A DNA stretch of 64,000 nucleotides from Linnemannia hyalina (GCA_019671135.1 JAHRHY010000015.1:434001-498000); one strand, 5' to 3'; counted from the stretch's first letter, positions 14,401-27,439 are shown. The notes: generated by a model not told the origin, from the letters alone. Numbers and translations: made by a program.

Positions 14401-14791
14401 AAACGACCCTACTCCTTATGCATGATCCCTATGAATCTAATAGAAAGCAAGAGAAGACAATCGCAAGCAGAGAGAACGAGATACCCAGCGCGAAAAGGCC
14501 AAGCTTGCGGCCAAGCAGCGTCAAGAACAGATTGCGGCCAAGAGGAACCGTCTGCAGGTTCCCGACATCAGTGGCGAGGGCTCGACTTCGGATGTGGATG
14601 GCGGCAGCGACGACAAGGGAATGATGGACAGCTTGCTCGAGACGCTCCGAAACGGAGGCGATACCGAGGCCTCGCGTCGGGACCGTCGTCGCAAGAAGCG
14701 GATGGACCATTCTGCATCGGTTGCTGTCAAGGCTCAGGACTTGTTGACTTCACTTAGAGAAGATAATGGACAAGTCGCTGTCGAAAATTGA
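8471..14791 (+). CDS. Formin, diaphanous-related (GBD-FH3-coiled coil-FH1-FH2-DAD)
   Basis: Nucleates and elongates unbranched actin filaments at the hyphal tip and septum under Rho GTPase control (Bni1/SepA/Cdc12 family). The chosen ATG starts MDKILHLGKKRSAK after the T/C-rich leader. Seen in order across about a dozen introns: a Ser/Gly-rich disordered head (8471-9100); the GTPase-binding domain (EPEKRAAMSKLSLANKWQL, 9407-9505); the armadillo-like FH3 region (9660-11400); a coiled coil (11470-11640, LRLSRHTIQTLQAKLNEVEN). FH1 is 12300-12850, with polyproline blocks of up to eight prolines for profilin-actin. FH2 is 12895-14310, with KLKTLQWDKLN and LILMLGNYMN. At the C-terminus MDSLLETLRNGG and RRDRRRKKR form a diaphanous autoregulatory domain (about 14620-14710). 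GBD plus DAD implies autoinhibition released by a Rho GTPase. Exact inner exon borders were not all closed. Confidence 0.93.
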
Positions 14792-14893
14792 AGCTGAGGC
14801 TGAACGGCAAAAAAAAAAAGTTTACCCTGTATCATCCTTTGCTTTCTTTTCCCCCTTCCCATTTTATTATTAAAAAGCAGAAGAGTTGTGTAT

Positions 14894-17800
14894 TTATCGT
14901 AAAGCTGCCAGAGTATTGAAACCGATTTGGAAGTGCCAGTCTTGATGCAGTAGACGTGTCACGTCGATAGGTGGTGTGGTTTGGTCCTGATCTGTTGACG
15001 GTGTTGTTGTTGTAGACTTGGGTCGTACACCGAACTGGTCCACGAGTTTCCGGTGGACGAGTTGACGGTACTTTTCGGTCTTGAAAAATGGCGAGTCGAA
15101 CGATTGTGTTGATGCTAGGAGAGGAGGAAGCTCGGTAGTTGTGGATGCTGATGTCGCATCAAGAAGTGGGCGAAGGAAGAGGCTGTGGATCAACTGGGCC
15201 TGGTCAACCACATCTCGCGACACCTTGCTTCTCACATTGTCCACGTCGGTATTGGTAGTATCTTTTCCAGGAGGTACCGCATCTGTGTCGAGAGTGAGTA
15301 GGTCTCCTCCATCTGTCACAGGTTGCCGAGGGGGTCGCTGGGTTCGCTCTTCACTCATCGTGAGTCGACCGACCGCCTGGGCCAGGATGGCAAGTCTCTG
15401 GACAAGGTGGGTTTGGTCAACCTGTGACGCGTCCTGATGTTCGATCGAGAAGGCTACGAGGTGACAGGCTAAATGAAGGATAGCCAGCTGCTCGTCTCTT
15501 GTAGCCCTGATGGAGCTGTCCGAAGGTCCTGTGGCAGTAGACGAGTAAGGGACCGTGTCGATCGATTGGACCATATCCTGAACCTGCTGTTGTAAAAGCT
15601 CAACGTATGGCAAACGCTTTTCAATCGCCGCCTTTGCTGCCGCCGACAAACCAGAGTCGTCATCCTCCACAGGGGATGCTACGACGAGAGTGTCGGTTGT
15701 TTTTGTGGAATGTTTGGTGCTAAGAGGTTTCATGATATGGTAATGTTGGATCGATTCTTCAAGCAACAGCATTCGTAGACCACTGATCCTCGCAAGCCGA
15801 GAGATGTCGCCCGGAAAACTTTGCGCCCTCTGCTGCTGATGCTGGTGGAGATCGACAGCACTCGAGCTTGCTGATGGAGAAACACCGCCGTCGGTGGTAT
15901 CGTAGCGGTATCGGAGCGGCTTCCACCGTTTGGCCATACGATCCAGTTCATCTTGGTCAAGATGTCGGAGTAAGAGTAGACCGAGGATCCTGACCTGGGA
16001 GGCATCCATGATTCCGTGGTATTCGTCTCTGCCCTGTGGCAGGTCACCTTGATGCCGCATTGACTCGTAGTTTCGTTGCCAGCATCCTACAGAAAGCAAT
16101 ATTTGCACGCGTTAGTTGCATTGAAAATATAGCTCAAAAAGTTGAAGTCGCGATAAAAGGAGCGAAGGGCAATACCTTCAATGGACAGGATGAGGGTGGA
16201 TTGGATCATGGCCACCTGCGACTCGTCCAAGTTCAATCCTGCCAGATTTTGATGATTCCAGGTCGAGGAACCCCTGTTGCCCTTTTGCCGTTCCGTCTCA
16301 TTGCCTAGGTCAGAAATCAAGACCAACAGCTGGTATAGGCGGTCAAGACACGTTTTGTTGACAGTTTTCCTCGTCTTCTCAATCCCATCCTGAGTAAAAG
16401 GTGTCGCTGATTCGTTCGCAGGGCCACCTTCCGATTCTCCAGTGCCAGTTGCACCATTGTCGTGACGTTGACGAGATCCATAATTTAACCCGATGGCACC
16501 AATAGACTCGATAGCTGCACAGACGACTTCCAATTGTGCAGAGATGTACTGTCGATCCAGTTTGGTTCGACTTGACTGTTGGAACTGTGCCATCTCCTTC
16601 ATAGACGCGACGAGGCACAAGTGGTCCAGGATAAAGGTTGTCACGGGGAGGAGCGAGAATTGGGCGACGATTGTGCATAGCTCTAGTTTCTTTAGCTTGA
16701 TGACAATCGGATCATTCGGACTTGTATTCATGGCAGGCCCAAATCGAGAACAAGGGAGCGTTAGCAAGCCGAGCAATGACGCGTTGAATCGCAAGGTCTT
16801 CAAAGATTGATTAATACGACATACTTGAGGAGGATCACCGATAAGTGCTGAGGACTACTATGACGCAGTCTTCCCGACTTCTCCAGGATCAATACCAGAT
16901 GGTGCAGTGAAGCAAAGACAAGGTCGGGGTGGGGATATTCCAAATGCTTGAGTAGAGTCTCTTCAATGGTCGTCTGAACATCCTCGTCAATCTCTGCCAG
17001 ATCCTGACACAACCAGATAAATAACCGCAGGGTCGCCATCTGAACCGCCAACGACGCGTGTTGAAGCCCATCGTCTACATCATTCTACACAAAAAAATAA
17101 AATACAAAAAAACACACGCGTCAACACCGCTCTTAAAGTCCTTTCAGGATATACCCTCTTGAACCAAATGACTGACAAGCAAAAACAACAAAAAGTTACC
17201 ATGATCTCGTAAATCTCATCATCAATCTCTGGCTTGTATCTACAGAGCACTCCCAAGACAACCTGCAACTGTCCAGGAGTCCAATCCTTGTACCTGCGGA
17301 TCAAATGCTGTGCAATAGCACGGTTGACTACAACCCCACCCTCATCGACCAAGATGGTTTCCAGTGCCAGGATCGCATTGACGACCACCTGAGTGTCCTT
17401 GTCGCTCAACAGACCATACAACTTGTCCACAATCTCGCTCTCTATTGGGCAATGGCATCGTGATGGTGATATTTGAAGTCAGCACAATAGTCAATCATTG
17501 GTCAGGAGCCCTGTTTTTCTTTTGCAGCTCCGATTGTAAGTATCGTGTAAGGCATCGGACTCCAGTGATTGGTTTTACTTGCCGAGGAAAAAGGCGGGGT
17601 CGAGCTCAAAGAGTGAGATACACGCCATGACGGCAGTTTTCCTGACGTTTGCGTTCTTGTCCTGAAAGCCCTTGTTGAGAGGTTGAAGCATGAACCGCAT
17701 CACGCTCCTCTGGCTAAAGTGATGACGAATAAAGGTAAGAATATGCTGGGCAGCTGTTCAGAAAACCATACAAGAAAAGTGAGAGATTGAGAGGACTCCT

Positions 17801-18239
17801 TACCCGAGGGAACAGAGTGTACGAAGGGCGAGTGCTCGAACAGTAGGGTCCAGATCGACACAGTCTTGGTGGAGAGTATTGATGCCCAGGAAGCAGAGTT
17901 CTTCGTTGGTGTGTCCATATCTTGCCAGGAACGCGTACGCGATCTTTTTGATGGCGATATCACGCGTTGATGCCGACTAGTCGTAATTGTCAATATGTCA
18001 TAAATAGCGAAGTCAATAATCGCGTCAATCGAGGTGCTTTGTTTTGATAAAGATAGGTAAACAAAGTGACAGCATAGAGCAAGTAGAAGAGGGGGGGGAC
18101 TGACCGAGACCATGGTGGCAAAGAATGTCGAGACGTCGATTCCTTGACCCATGAGCTCTTGGACACGTTGCATTAGCAACGCATGGTTGGGATGAGCGGC
18201 TTGGCCCTTGAAGGCTTCTGTCAGCTCTGCTACATCCAT
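14894..18239 (-). CDS. AP-4 adaptor complex beta subunit
   Basis: Large subunit of a trans-Golgi vesicle coat adaptor. The start MDVAELTEAFKGQAAHPN is followed by LMQRVQELMGQGIDVSTFF. Next comes an adaptin trunk of alpha-helical repeats: YAFLARYGHTNEELCFLGIN, LDPTVRALALRTLCSLG, KNANVRKTAVMACISLF, then LSDKDTQVVVNAILALETIL and DEGGVVVNRAIAQHLIRR. The GGVVxN...IAHLL signature and the GQGxDVS entry resemble human AP4B1 more than the AP-1/AP-2 beta subunits, which open with a conserved KKGEIFELK-type segment absent here. The C-terminal part (14894-16100) is divergent and Gln/Thr-rich; I see no clear clathrin box. The gene lies tail-to-tail with the formin, about 100 bp apart. Alternatives are a divergent AP-1/2 beta chain; the trunk motifs favour AP-4. 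Confidence 0.75.
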
Positions 18240-19888
18240 GTCTCCTTTGTATGTAGTTTTGAATGAGTATTGCGTGTGTGTGAACAGAAGGTTGTTGTGT
18301 GCGTGTAAAAGGGGAAGAGTAGACCGTTTTTTCCCCACTGATTTTTCCTGCTCGTGCTTTCAGGCACTGGCACGTGTTCTCGCCTCTATGACCCTGAGAC
18401 GAGTCTCTCAATTCTCGTATCTTCAGCCATCAAAACACCGCATCCAACAGCAAACGCGACTCGTTGCTTTTCGGCCACCTTCTTCCATCCGTCCCTCATT
18501 GAAAAAACAAAGACGCACAACCATTCAGATCCAAAAGGAGTTGAAGCCGTCCAAGATGGGGTTTTTATTTCGTTACAAAGGTGGTCGTCGTTTACGACTG
18601 TAGTCGGGGTTTCGGTGATCGTTCCTCAAAGTTTCTTGCGGGCATTACGTTGATAGAGAAATACGGAAGCCGATGGAATCAAAACCTCCGCCTCTCTTTC
18701 TTCAAGAGCATACCTCTCAAAGAGAAGCTGCGTGAATGGCGCAATGGGTAGAGTATCCTTCTTTTCAAACGGCCATTGGGCTATTACAATGCACTAATGC
18801 AAAATCAGAAAGCAGATTTGGGCGTGAGAAGAGCAACAGCAACAACAACCCGATATATATAAATGCTAGTAAACATCGATCTCTCCTCCAAGATGCTGAT
18901 CCCTCTCTGCGCGATTCATTCAGCCACTGTGCTTGGGAAACAAAGCGTCCACAATTACTTATTAAGTCTCGCATAGTAGTTTGCACCAGTTGCTTCCCCT
19001 CTTTTCAGCATATCAAGGCGCTTTTCATTACATTCATGCATACTGCATTGACGGCTGAAGGTACTCGAGGCCTTGCCGATTTGTTTACCCTTTTGTTGTG
19101 GTTGCTATCGGTTTGTCTCTTTGCCGTGCAAACAACAGCACAGAAGTCGTGGACAGCGAGCAGACAAAGAAGAGAGTCACGCCATCAGGCTGGCAGGGCG
19201 TGGAGATGATAACACTCTAGCACAGGGACAGAAGGACAAAAGGAGACGAGGGCTCTTCGCACAAAATAAAAGAGTCATTTTGTATGTCTTGTATCCAGCC
19301 AATCATTTTCAAGGATTCATCTGGCGCACCCTTACCCGTTCCATTCTCATCTTGCCCTCTCGTCTTCCCTTTCCCACTGCCCCTACAGTCCCCTCCTTGT
19401 GTCCTTTTATTCTTTCTGTTTCGCTTGTATCATTATTGTTCTTCTGTGCCTCGATGCAGCAGCAGCAGCAGCAGAGAGAGAGGGAGTTGAGTGTGAATGC
19501 GAGGCCCCAGAACAAATCACTTTAATTGATGGATACTTCTTGCGTGTCTGTGTGCTTGTGTGGGATTGGTCTGTCCCTCGCCTCGCAGATTGACGTGATT
19601 TCTGACCCTTTGCGAAAAAGTGACTTTCTTTGCGCTGATTGGCCCAACTTAGTTTTAATTGACCTTCCCCTCTGTTCCCCGTAAGTGCACGCTCAAATGT
19701 GAACCCAAGCCACTCGATTCCACCACTATAAAGTCTTCCTCTGTCCCCCAATTCTTTTTACTTTTTTCTTTGCAGTTCCCCTTCGCACAAAACACTCTCC
19801 CAAAAAAGATCTCTGTTACCAGTTCTTTTACCCTTCACTCTCACGCACACGCACACTCTCACAAGCCCCAACCCTAACATCTATCACA
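18240..19888. other. Intergenic spacer between AP-4 beta and methionine synthase
   Basis: Divergent spacer of about 1.65 kb. A CACGTG E-box lies at 18371-18376, about 130 bp before the AP-4 start. A CAG/AG repeat is at 19457-19485. From about 19650 the sequence is T/C-rich and forms the methionine synthase leader, ending TATCACA before the ATG. At about 18735-18760 a stretch resembles a tRNA 5' half but has no matching 3' half. No protein gene is recognised. Confidence 0.4.
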
Positions 19889-22611
19889 ATGGTTCAAGCT
19901 ACTAACTTGGGTTTCCCCAGAATCGTAAGTAGCCCTTGACACCTGCTTGATCATTTGTACCCCGGTCCTGGTTGAATGTGTCTTTCTGCCTCTCTGTATC
20001 TTCTGACAAAGGTCCTTTGAGAGCCCCTGTCCAACTCCCCTCTAACTTTGTTTTTCTCCTTACCATTTCATTTATGGTTTTGATAGGGCGGTCAACGCGA
20101 GACCAAGAAGTTGGTCGAGAACTTCTGGGCCGGCAAGATCACTGAGCAGGCTCTCGACGAGGCTGCCGTCAAGCTCCGCGCTGAGAACTGGAAGCTCCAG
20201 CAGGCCCAGGGTCTTTCCCAGATCCCCTCGGGCGACTTCTCTTTCTACGACCACGTCCTTGACCACTCTGTCATGTTCAACGTCATCCCCCAGCGTTTCC
20301 GCCATCTTGCCGAGGGCCACGAGCGCAACTTTGCCATTGGCCGTGGTATCCAGAAGCCCGCCACCGAGACCCAGGAGAAGGTCGATATCGAGGCCCAGGA
20401 GATGAAGAAGTGGTTCGACACCAACTACCATTACATGTAAGTATTTCGTCTTCATTTCTCTATATGCATGATATTCTCACACTCAACTGCACAACACACA
20501 AAAAAGCCTTGCTTCCTCTTTTGCTCACATTCAACTTCCTTACCTTATCTGATTGATAACAATAATAGTGTCCCAGAGTTCGAGACCAACCAGACCTTCC
20601 AGCTCAGCGCCAACGCCAAGACCGTCCAGGAGTTCAACGAGGCCAAGGCCCTCGGCATCCACACCCGCCCCGTCGTCCTTGGTCCCCTCTCCTTCCTTCT
20701 CCTCGGAAAGACTGCCAAGAACTCTGCTGGCCTCGACCTCATCACCCTCCTCCCCAAGGTCCTCCCCGTCTATGAGGAGCTCTTTGCCCAGCTCGCTGCT
20801 GCCGGTGCCGACTGGGTCCAGGTCGACGAGCCCGTCCTCGCCCTCGATGTCTCTGCCGCCGTCGTTGCCGAATACCAGACCACCTATACCCGCTTGACCG
20901 CTGCTGCCCCCAAGCTCAAGTTCTTGATCGCCACCTACTTTGGTCGCATCGGTAACAACGTCTCCTTCATCAAGGACTCTGGTGTTGCTGGTCTTCACAT
21001 TGATCTCGTTCGCGCCCCCGAGCAGCTCGAGAACGTCATTGCCAACATTGGCCAGACCCAGGTCCTTTCCCTCGGTTTGATCGATGGTCGTAACATCTGG
21101 AAGACCAACTTGGCCGCTGCCCTCAAGCTTGCCGAGACCGCCGTTGCTGCCCTTGGCTCTGACCGTGTCTTCGTCGCTCCCTCTTGCTCTCTCTTGCACG
21201 CCCCCGTCACCCTCCGCTTCGAGAAGCGCCTCGCCTCCAAGAACCCCGAGCTCTTTGACTGGCTCGCCTACTCTGAGGAGAAGTGCAAGGAGGTTCACAT
21301 CATCGCCCATGCCTTGAACCACGGTGCCGACTCTGTCAAGGCTGAGTTGACCGACAATGCCCGCTCCATTGAGGCCCGTCGTGTCTCCCCCCACACCACC
21401 AACGCTGCCGTTCGCCAGCGCCTCGAGGCCATCGTCCCCGACCAGCTCCGTCGCCGCAACGTCTTCCCCACTCGCCAAGTCACCCAGCACGAGGCTAACC
21501 CTCTCCCTGCTTTCCCCACCACCACCATCGGCTCCTTCCCCCAGACCAAGGAGATTCGTCTTGCCCGTGCTAAGTTCACCAAGGGCGAGATCGATGCTGC
21601 CACCTACCATGACTTCATCAAGAAGGAGATTGCCTTCTGTGTCAAGGAGCAGGAGGCGCTCAAGATCGACGTCCTCGTCCACGGTGAGGCTGAGCGTAAC
21701 GACATGGTCGCCTACTTTGGTGAGCGTCTCGAGGGTTACATCTTCTCTGAGAACGGATGGATCGCCTCGTACGGTTCCCGCTGCGTCCGTCCCCCAATTA
21801 TCTTTGGAGATGTCCACCGTGTCAACCCCATGACCATCACCGAGACTGTCTACGCCCAGTCCTTGACCAGCAAGCCCATGAAGGGTATGTTGACCGGTCC
21901 CGTTACCTGCTTGCAGTGGTCCTTCGTCCGTGACGACATCCCCCGCTCCGTCGTCTGCACCCAGTTGGCCTTGGCCATCCGCGATGAGGTCGCTGATTTG
22001 GAGAAGGCTGGCATCGTCCACATCCAGGTCGATGAGCCCGCCATTCGTGAGGGTCTTCCCCTCCGCTCGGTCGACTTTGACTTTTACCTCCAGTGGGCCG
22101 TCGATGCCTTCTTGCTCTCGACCACTGGTGTCCAGGATAAGACCATCATCCACACCCACATGTGCTACTCTGACTTCCAGGATATCTTCCAGGCCATTGT
22201 CCGCATGGATGCCGATGTCTTGACCATCGAGAACTCCAAGAGTGACATGCGTATCCTCGGCGCCTTCTCGACCCACGGCTACAACGCCGAGATCGGACCC
22301 GGTGTCTTTGATATCCACTCTCCTCGTGTCCCCTCCACCCACGAGATGAAGGAGCGTGCCGATGCCATGTTGAAGTAGGTCTTTTTCATGTCTTTATATT
22401 GCTGCAAGCCTACCTGTTTACGAGATGTAGAATACTATTCTTACGTGTCGTTTCTTTTGTCCTCTCCTTTTCACCTATCAGGTACATCCCCCGCGGCAAC
22501 CTCTGGATCAACCCTGACTGCGGTCTCAAGACCCGTGGCTGGAAGGAAGTTCGCGAATCTCTGACCAACATGGTGGCTGTTGCCGAGGCGCTCCGTGCTG
22601 CCTCAGCTTAA
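19889..22611 (+). CDS. MET6: Cobalamin-independent methionine synthase (MetE type)
   Basis: Transfers the methyl group of 5-methyl-tetrahydropteroyl-triglutamate to homocysteine to give methionine, in the cytosol. Exons 19889..19924, 20087..20436, 20569..22374 and 22482..22611 total 2322 nt (773 residues), the usual length. The start [20 protein letters not shown] is typical. Seen: NYHYIVPEF, the second-half opening [27 protein letters not shown], and the zinc ligands in HTHMCYSDF and in NPDCGLKTR near the end. The small first exon and a last exon split inside KYIPRGNLW are clean GT-AG joins. Codon choice is extremely biased to C-ending codons compared with neighbours, which fits very high expression. 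The upstream T/C-rich leader also fits a strong promoter. Confidence 0.98.
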
Positions 22612-23938
22612 GCCTTTCCAGCAAAAAACCGCCGGTGCCGTGCCGTCTCTTATGAGATGGTTCAAGGGCCAATGCGTTTCTTTTCAACAAACGAACGATA
22701 TGGTAAAAAGTAGAGTGCCTCAACGGCATTCACCCCATGGAATCTCTTAACAGATTCCGCCTTTTCTTTACTATCGACCTTTTTATTTTTTCCCCTTCAT
22801 CCTTCCCCATTCCCCTCATTGTTACGGATTTTCAGACTTTCTCGTTCATGGCCTCGTTGTGCACTAACTTGAAAGTTTCTTCAACAGAAACCTTTCCAAT
22901 GTTCATGTTGCTCTTTTCCCCAGAGCGACGACTACAAAAAAAAAACAAAAGTGTTTGGTGTATCTTTTTCCTCCCTCTTCTCTTTCATCTTCCCTATTCA
23001 TTCCAGGGCCATAGAAGGGAAGTCCCCGTTTCTTGAAGAATGTCGCTCCAGTCCTCCTCCACCCTCTCACGGTGTGGTTGCCGAATGGCGACCGGTTCTC
23101 AGTCCTTGTCCTTGGTTGATTCAAGCCTTTTTTGATGTCGTCCCTGTCCCCTCCCCATCGGATCAAGAAGTCGCGTCCTTGTCAATTGTGTGAGTTACTG
23201 TCGTTCTTTCTTGGGTGTAGATAAGGGTCCTCGTCAACCGAAGACTCTTTTCTATCATCTAGAGGCAATGACTCCCCCCTGTCTACCGTTCGTAATGTTT
23301 CGCAATCCACCACTCCCTGAGAAAAGCACCAGATGTTTGAGCAGTTTTGTTTGGGCAAGAAGGGAGGTTGAAAGACTTCTTTTTTTTGCTTGACAACTGG
23401 ATCGTCGTCTGGATGTGGGACCTGCACATGGAGGCTTTGATACTCAACGTATCGAGGTCGTCTTGGCTTTTCTCTGGGTATCTTCTTCCTCGCTACCGTC
23501 GTCGTCATCTCCCATACTTCGATCCAGCGCGACCATTGCTTTCTTCACTGCTAGAGCAGCATCTTCTCCCTCAACACCAACAAATAAAAACAATACATAT
23601 CTATAGAGTTTATCAACATAATCATCCTCGTTACTCGTCAAAGGAGTTCGTTCTTGTTTGTAGTTTCGATGTGCCTGGTAAGGACCTTGAAAGTTGAACC
23701 TTCGCTATCAGATCGCGCTTCCCCAGTTGAATGATTTCATTGGTTGCCAGACCTTCGTCCAAAGTGACGTAGCAAATAGAAAAAAAGGCCTTGAGCGCCC
23801 ATTCATTCATTTCGTTTCTTTTTTCATCACTCATCCTTTCCACCCTCTCCACGCTCTACTCTCCCCTTCCTCATCACCCTATACCCTTTCAACTTTCCAC
23901 CTTTTTTTTTTCATCAGCACAAACAGCCCGAGTCAGCA
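22612..23938. other. Intergenic spacer before glucosidase II alpha
   Basis: About 1.3 kb without a recognised gene. The minus strand between 23182 and 23852 has three short overlapping open stretches in different frames, one with an acidic run (GDDDDGSEEED). They do not join into anything I recognise and may be noise. From about 23860 the sequence is T/C-rich and is the glucosidase II leader. Confidence 0.35.
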
Positions 23939-26900
23939 ATGGAGTCGGCTCAGGGAAGAATCAAACCATCAAAGAGGAGAGTCATCGTTCGCTCAGTCCT
24001 GGCTTTGGGCCTGGCACTCGCGAGTGTGAGCGCCGTCAAGCGCGAGGACTTCAAGACTTGCTCCCAGAGCGGTTTCTGCGCTCGCAACAGGGCTTACGCA
24101 GATATCGCCAAGGAGAACCCTCAATGGACTTCACCCTTCCAGCTCAACCCTTCTTCTCTTCGCCTGAACAAAGGCGTCCTCACCGGCGATCTTATCAACG
24201 TCCAGGAGGACAAGCAGCCCTCGGACAAGCCAGCTTTGGCGTTTGAGCTCCACTTGCTCGACACCGACGCGGCTCGTATCCGCATCAATGAGCGCAGCCC
24301 CATCCACACGCGCTACGACGGCGTTCAGGATACTGTTCTGATCAAGCCTTATGGACACGCCACTGAGGGATCATACCAAAAGTTGGGCAAGGACGAGAAC
24401 GGGGTCTTGACTATCCAGTATGGCGCTCAGAGCCAGAACACTGTCAGGATCAGTTCGGCACCCTTCAAGATCGAGTTCCTTGTGAACGGCGTGCCTACCG
24501 TCCTCTTGAACGACGAGGGATTGTTGCGATTCGAACGTCTTAGGAACAAGGAGGAGTCCAAGGTTGAGGAGGAAGGCGAGAAGCAGGAAGAAGAGGCCAG
24601 CACAGATCCATTGGTTGAGCAGAAGGCTGGTGGTAACGACATTGAGATTGCGATTGAGAAGTCCGAGTTGGAGAAGAAGCTGGAAGAGAACCTGTGGGAG
24701 GAGAAGTTCAAGGAGTTTACAGATTCCAAGCCCAGAGGTACGTAATTTTGTCCAACAGCAATTGTTGAGTTTGAATGACCATTGTGTATACTCAGAGCGC
24801 GATTATCCTTTCACATTGTAATCCTAGGCCCAGAGTCGTTTGGTATGGATATCACATTCTCTGGAATCAGCCACGTTTACGGTATCCCTGAGCACGCCTC
24901 CAGTCTCTCGCTCAAGGCCACCCGTGGCCCTGATGCTCCTTACACTGAACCTTACAGACTGTACAACTTGGACGTGTTTGAATACGAGGGCGACAACCCA
25001 ATGGCGCTCTACGGATCAGTTCCCTTCATGCTCGGTCACAGCAAGAACAGCACTACTGCTGTGTTCTGGATGAACGCCGCCGAGACCTGGATTGATGTGG
25101 AGAAGAGCCCCGAGGATAAGAATGGCGGTATTCTCTCTTGGATCAAATCAAAGAAGGCTGTACACCCTGCTGCCACCAGGACGCACTGGATGAGCGAGGC
25201 AGGAGTGCTGGACGTGTTTGTCTTCCTCGGACCAACCCATCGCGACATTTTCCGCCAGTATGCATCGCTTGTTGGCACCACTGCTTTGCCCCAGGCTTTC
25301 TCGATTGCCTATCACCAGTGCCGCTGGAACTACAACAATCAGAATGATGTTGCCGAGGTCGATGCTGGATTCGACGAGCACGACATTCCTTATGATGTTC
25401 TCTGGTTGGATATCGAGCACACCAATGGCAAGAGATACTTTACCTGGGACGAGGCCAAGTTCCCTAATCCTACGGGGATGCAGGAGTCTCTCAGCAGTAA
25501 GGGCAGAAAGGTGAGTAAACTGCATTTTTGGCTTGTCATCGTTCACTTCAATGCGGTAAACCCAATGTACCAAGTACTGTTATACTAATTCATTTGTTCC
25601 CCATTCAGATGGTCACCATTATCGACCCCCATATCAAGAAGGACGGCGATTATCATGTTTCGAAGGAGGGCGCTGAACTGGACGTGTACATCAAGAACAA
25701 GGACGGCAGCTCAGACTTTGACGGATGGTGCTGGCCTGGTAGCTCGCAGTGGATCGACTTTTACAACCCCAAGGCTCGTGATTGGTGGGCATCCCAGTTC
25801 TCGTACGACAAATACATTGGCTCGACCAAGTCTTTGTTCACCTGGAACGATATGAACGAGCCCTCTGTCTTCAGCGGTCCTGAGATTACCATCCCCAAGG
25901 ACGTCATTCATTACGGAAACGTCGAACATCGCAACGTCCACAACCTCTACGGAACCATGTTCGTAAGTGCCATCGAGAGCACTGCTGAGTACTTGGAGTG
26001 AATTTCAGCACGATCAGCCTTTTACTAAGTAATCTTCCTACGCCCCTCTTCAATAGCATTCGGCTACTGCTCAAGGCCTGGCCCGCCGCGATGAGACCAA
26101 CCAGCGTCCATTTGTCCTCTCCCGCGCCTTCTTTGCCGGTACCCAGCGTTTCGGAGCCATTTGGACTGGAGACAACGTTGCCAGTTGGGAGCATCTTGAG
26201 TTGGCCTCGCCAATGCTTCTCACTATCGGACTTTCGGGTATTCCCTTCTCGGGAGCAGATGTTGGTGGTTTCTTTGGAAACCCTGACGCAGAGCTGTTGA
26301 CACGTTGGTACCAGGCCGGTATCTACTATCCCTTCTTCCGTGCCCACGCCCATCTTGACAGCAAGCGTCGTGAGCCCTGGTTGTTCGGTGAGCCCTACAC
26401 GACCCAGATCCGTGAGGCCATTCGCACCCGTTATACCCTGTTGCCTTTCTGGTACACTCTCTTCCAGGAGGCCAGTGTTGAGGGAACACCCATCATCCGG
26501 TAAGTTTCATTCATTTTCAATAAGGAAATGTGATGAAAAATTGATAAAGAGTCCAAGATTAACCATAGCAATTGTTTATTCATCCATTTAGCCCCATGTT
26601 CACAGAGTTCCCTGAGGACGAGGCTGTGTTTGGTATGGACGATCAGTACATGGTCGGAGACGCGATCTTAGTCAAGCCAGTCGTCAAGTCAGCCGTCGTT
26701 CGGTCGAACGTGTACTTTGCAGGCAACGAGAAGTGGTTCGACATCAAGGACTACAGTGTTGAGCAAGGACCCGGATTCAAGGATATCGACTCCCCTGCGG
26801 ATAAGATCCCCGTTTACCAGCGTGCCGGAACCATTGTCCCCAAGCGCGAGAGACCACGTCGGTCATCCAAGGCTATGGAGAATGACCCTTTCACACTTGT

Positions 26901-27264
26901 TATTGCGTTGGACAGCAAGGGTGAGGCTTCGGGACGACTTTACTTGGATGACGGCGAGTCGTTCAACTATGAGAATGGCGATTATATTCTAAGAGAGTTC
27001 AAGGTCTCGAAGGGTGTCTTGTCGTCGCGCAAGGTTGAGTCGGCAGTTGCAGTTGCATCGGGTAAGAGCTCGTTCGCAGAGAAGGCTGGAGGATTGAGGA
27101 TCGAGCGTCTTGTTATCTTGGGAGCGACTGCTCCTTTGAAGAAGGTCGCTGTTGGAGATCACAGTCTGCAGGTAAACTGCTCGCAGGTTGGAGGTAGCTA
27201 TGTCTGCACAGTCAAGGAGCCCCAGGTCACTGTCGGGAAGGACTTTGACCTGTCCTTCGCGTAA
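23939..27264 (+). CDS. ROT2: Glucosidase II alpha subunit (GH31)
   Basis: Endoplasmic reticulum enzyme that trims the two inner alpha-1,3-linked glucoses from N-glycans during glycoprotein folding. Exons 23939..24737, 24828..25510, 25609..25962, 26057..26499 and 26592..27264 total 2952 nt (983 residues) and close in frame. The N-terminus is basic, followed by a hydrophobic stretch [13 protein letters not shown], a signal peptide cut near residue 32. Then come [18 protein letters not shown], the N-terminal galactose-mutarotase-like domain, [16 protein letters not shown], the nucleophile motif [10 protein letters not shown] (Asp near residue 577), the acid/base region [11 protein letters not shown], and [16 protein letters not shown]. 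An acidic, Lys/Glu-rich insert at about residues 200-265 has no obvious equivalent in GH31 enzymes of lysosomal type. The partner beta subunit is not in the window. Confidence 0.97.
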
Positions 27265-27439
27265 ATGCGCCAAGTGACGGTGAATTAATTTATCGCGTTA
27301 AAGACGTATCAAAAAAATAAACAATATCAACGCGCAGAAAAAGGGACGGTTAATTACTGCAAGGGGAAGAAAAGGTTCAAATGGTCGTGAAAGTTACTCC
27401 ATCATCCCTCAACACTACAACATAGCAAACAGGAACAGC

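Noticed and set aside
18731..18770. tRNA 5'-half-like stretch (TGGCGCAATGGGTAG)
   Set aside because: It has an A-box look, but no B box, no T arm and no acceptor partner downstream.
20540..22342. 600-codon open frame antisense to methionine synthase
   Set aside because: Result of extreme C-ending codon bias on the sense strand; composition is Gly/Leu/Asp-rich with no family match.
23134..23215. Possible first exon of a Zn2Cys6 transcription factor (RIKKSRPCQLC before a GTGAGT donor)
   Set aside because: No downstream exon supplies the rest of the CRxRKxKC cluster before the glucosidase II gene.
23182..23852. Minus-strand gene upstream of glucosidase II
   Set aside because: Three short frames with atypical codon use that cannot be joined by sensible introns into a known protein.
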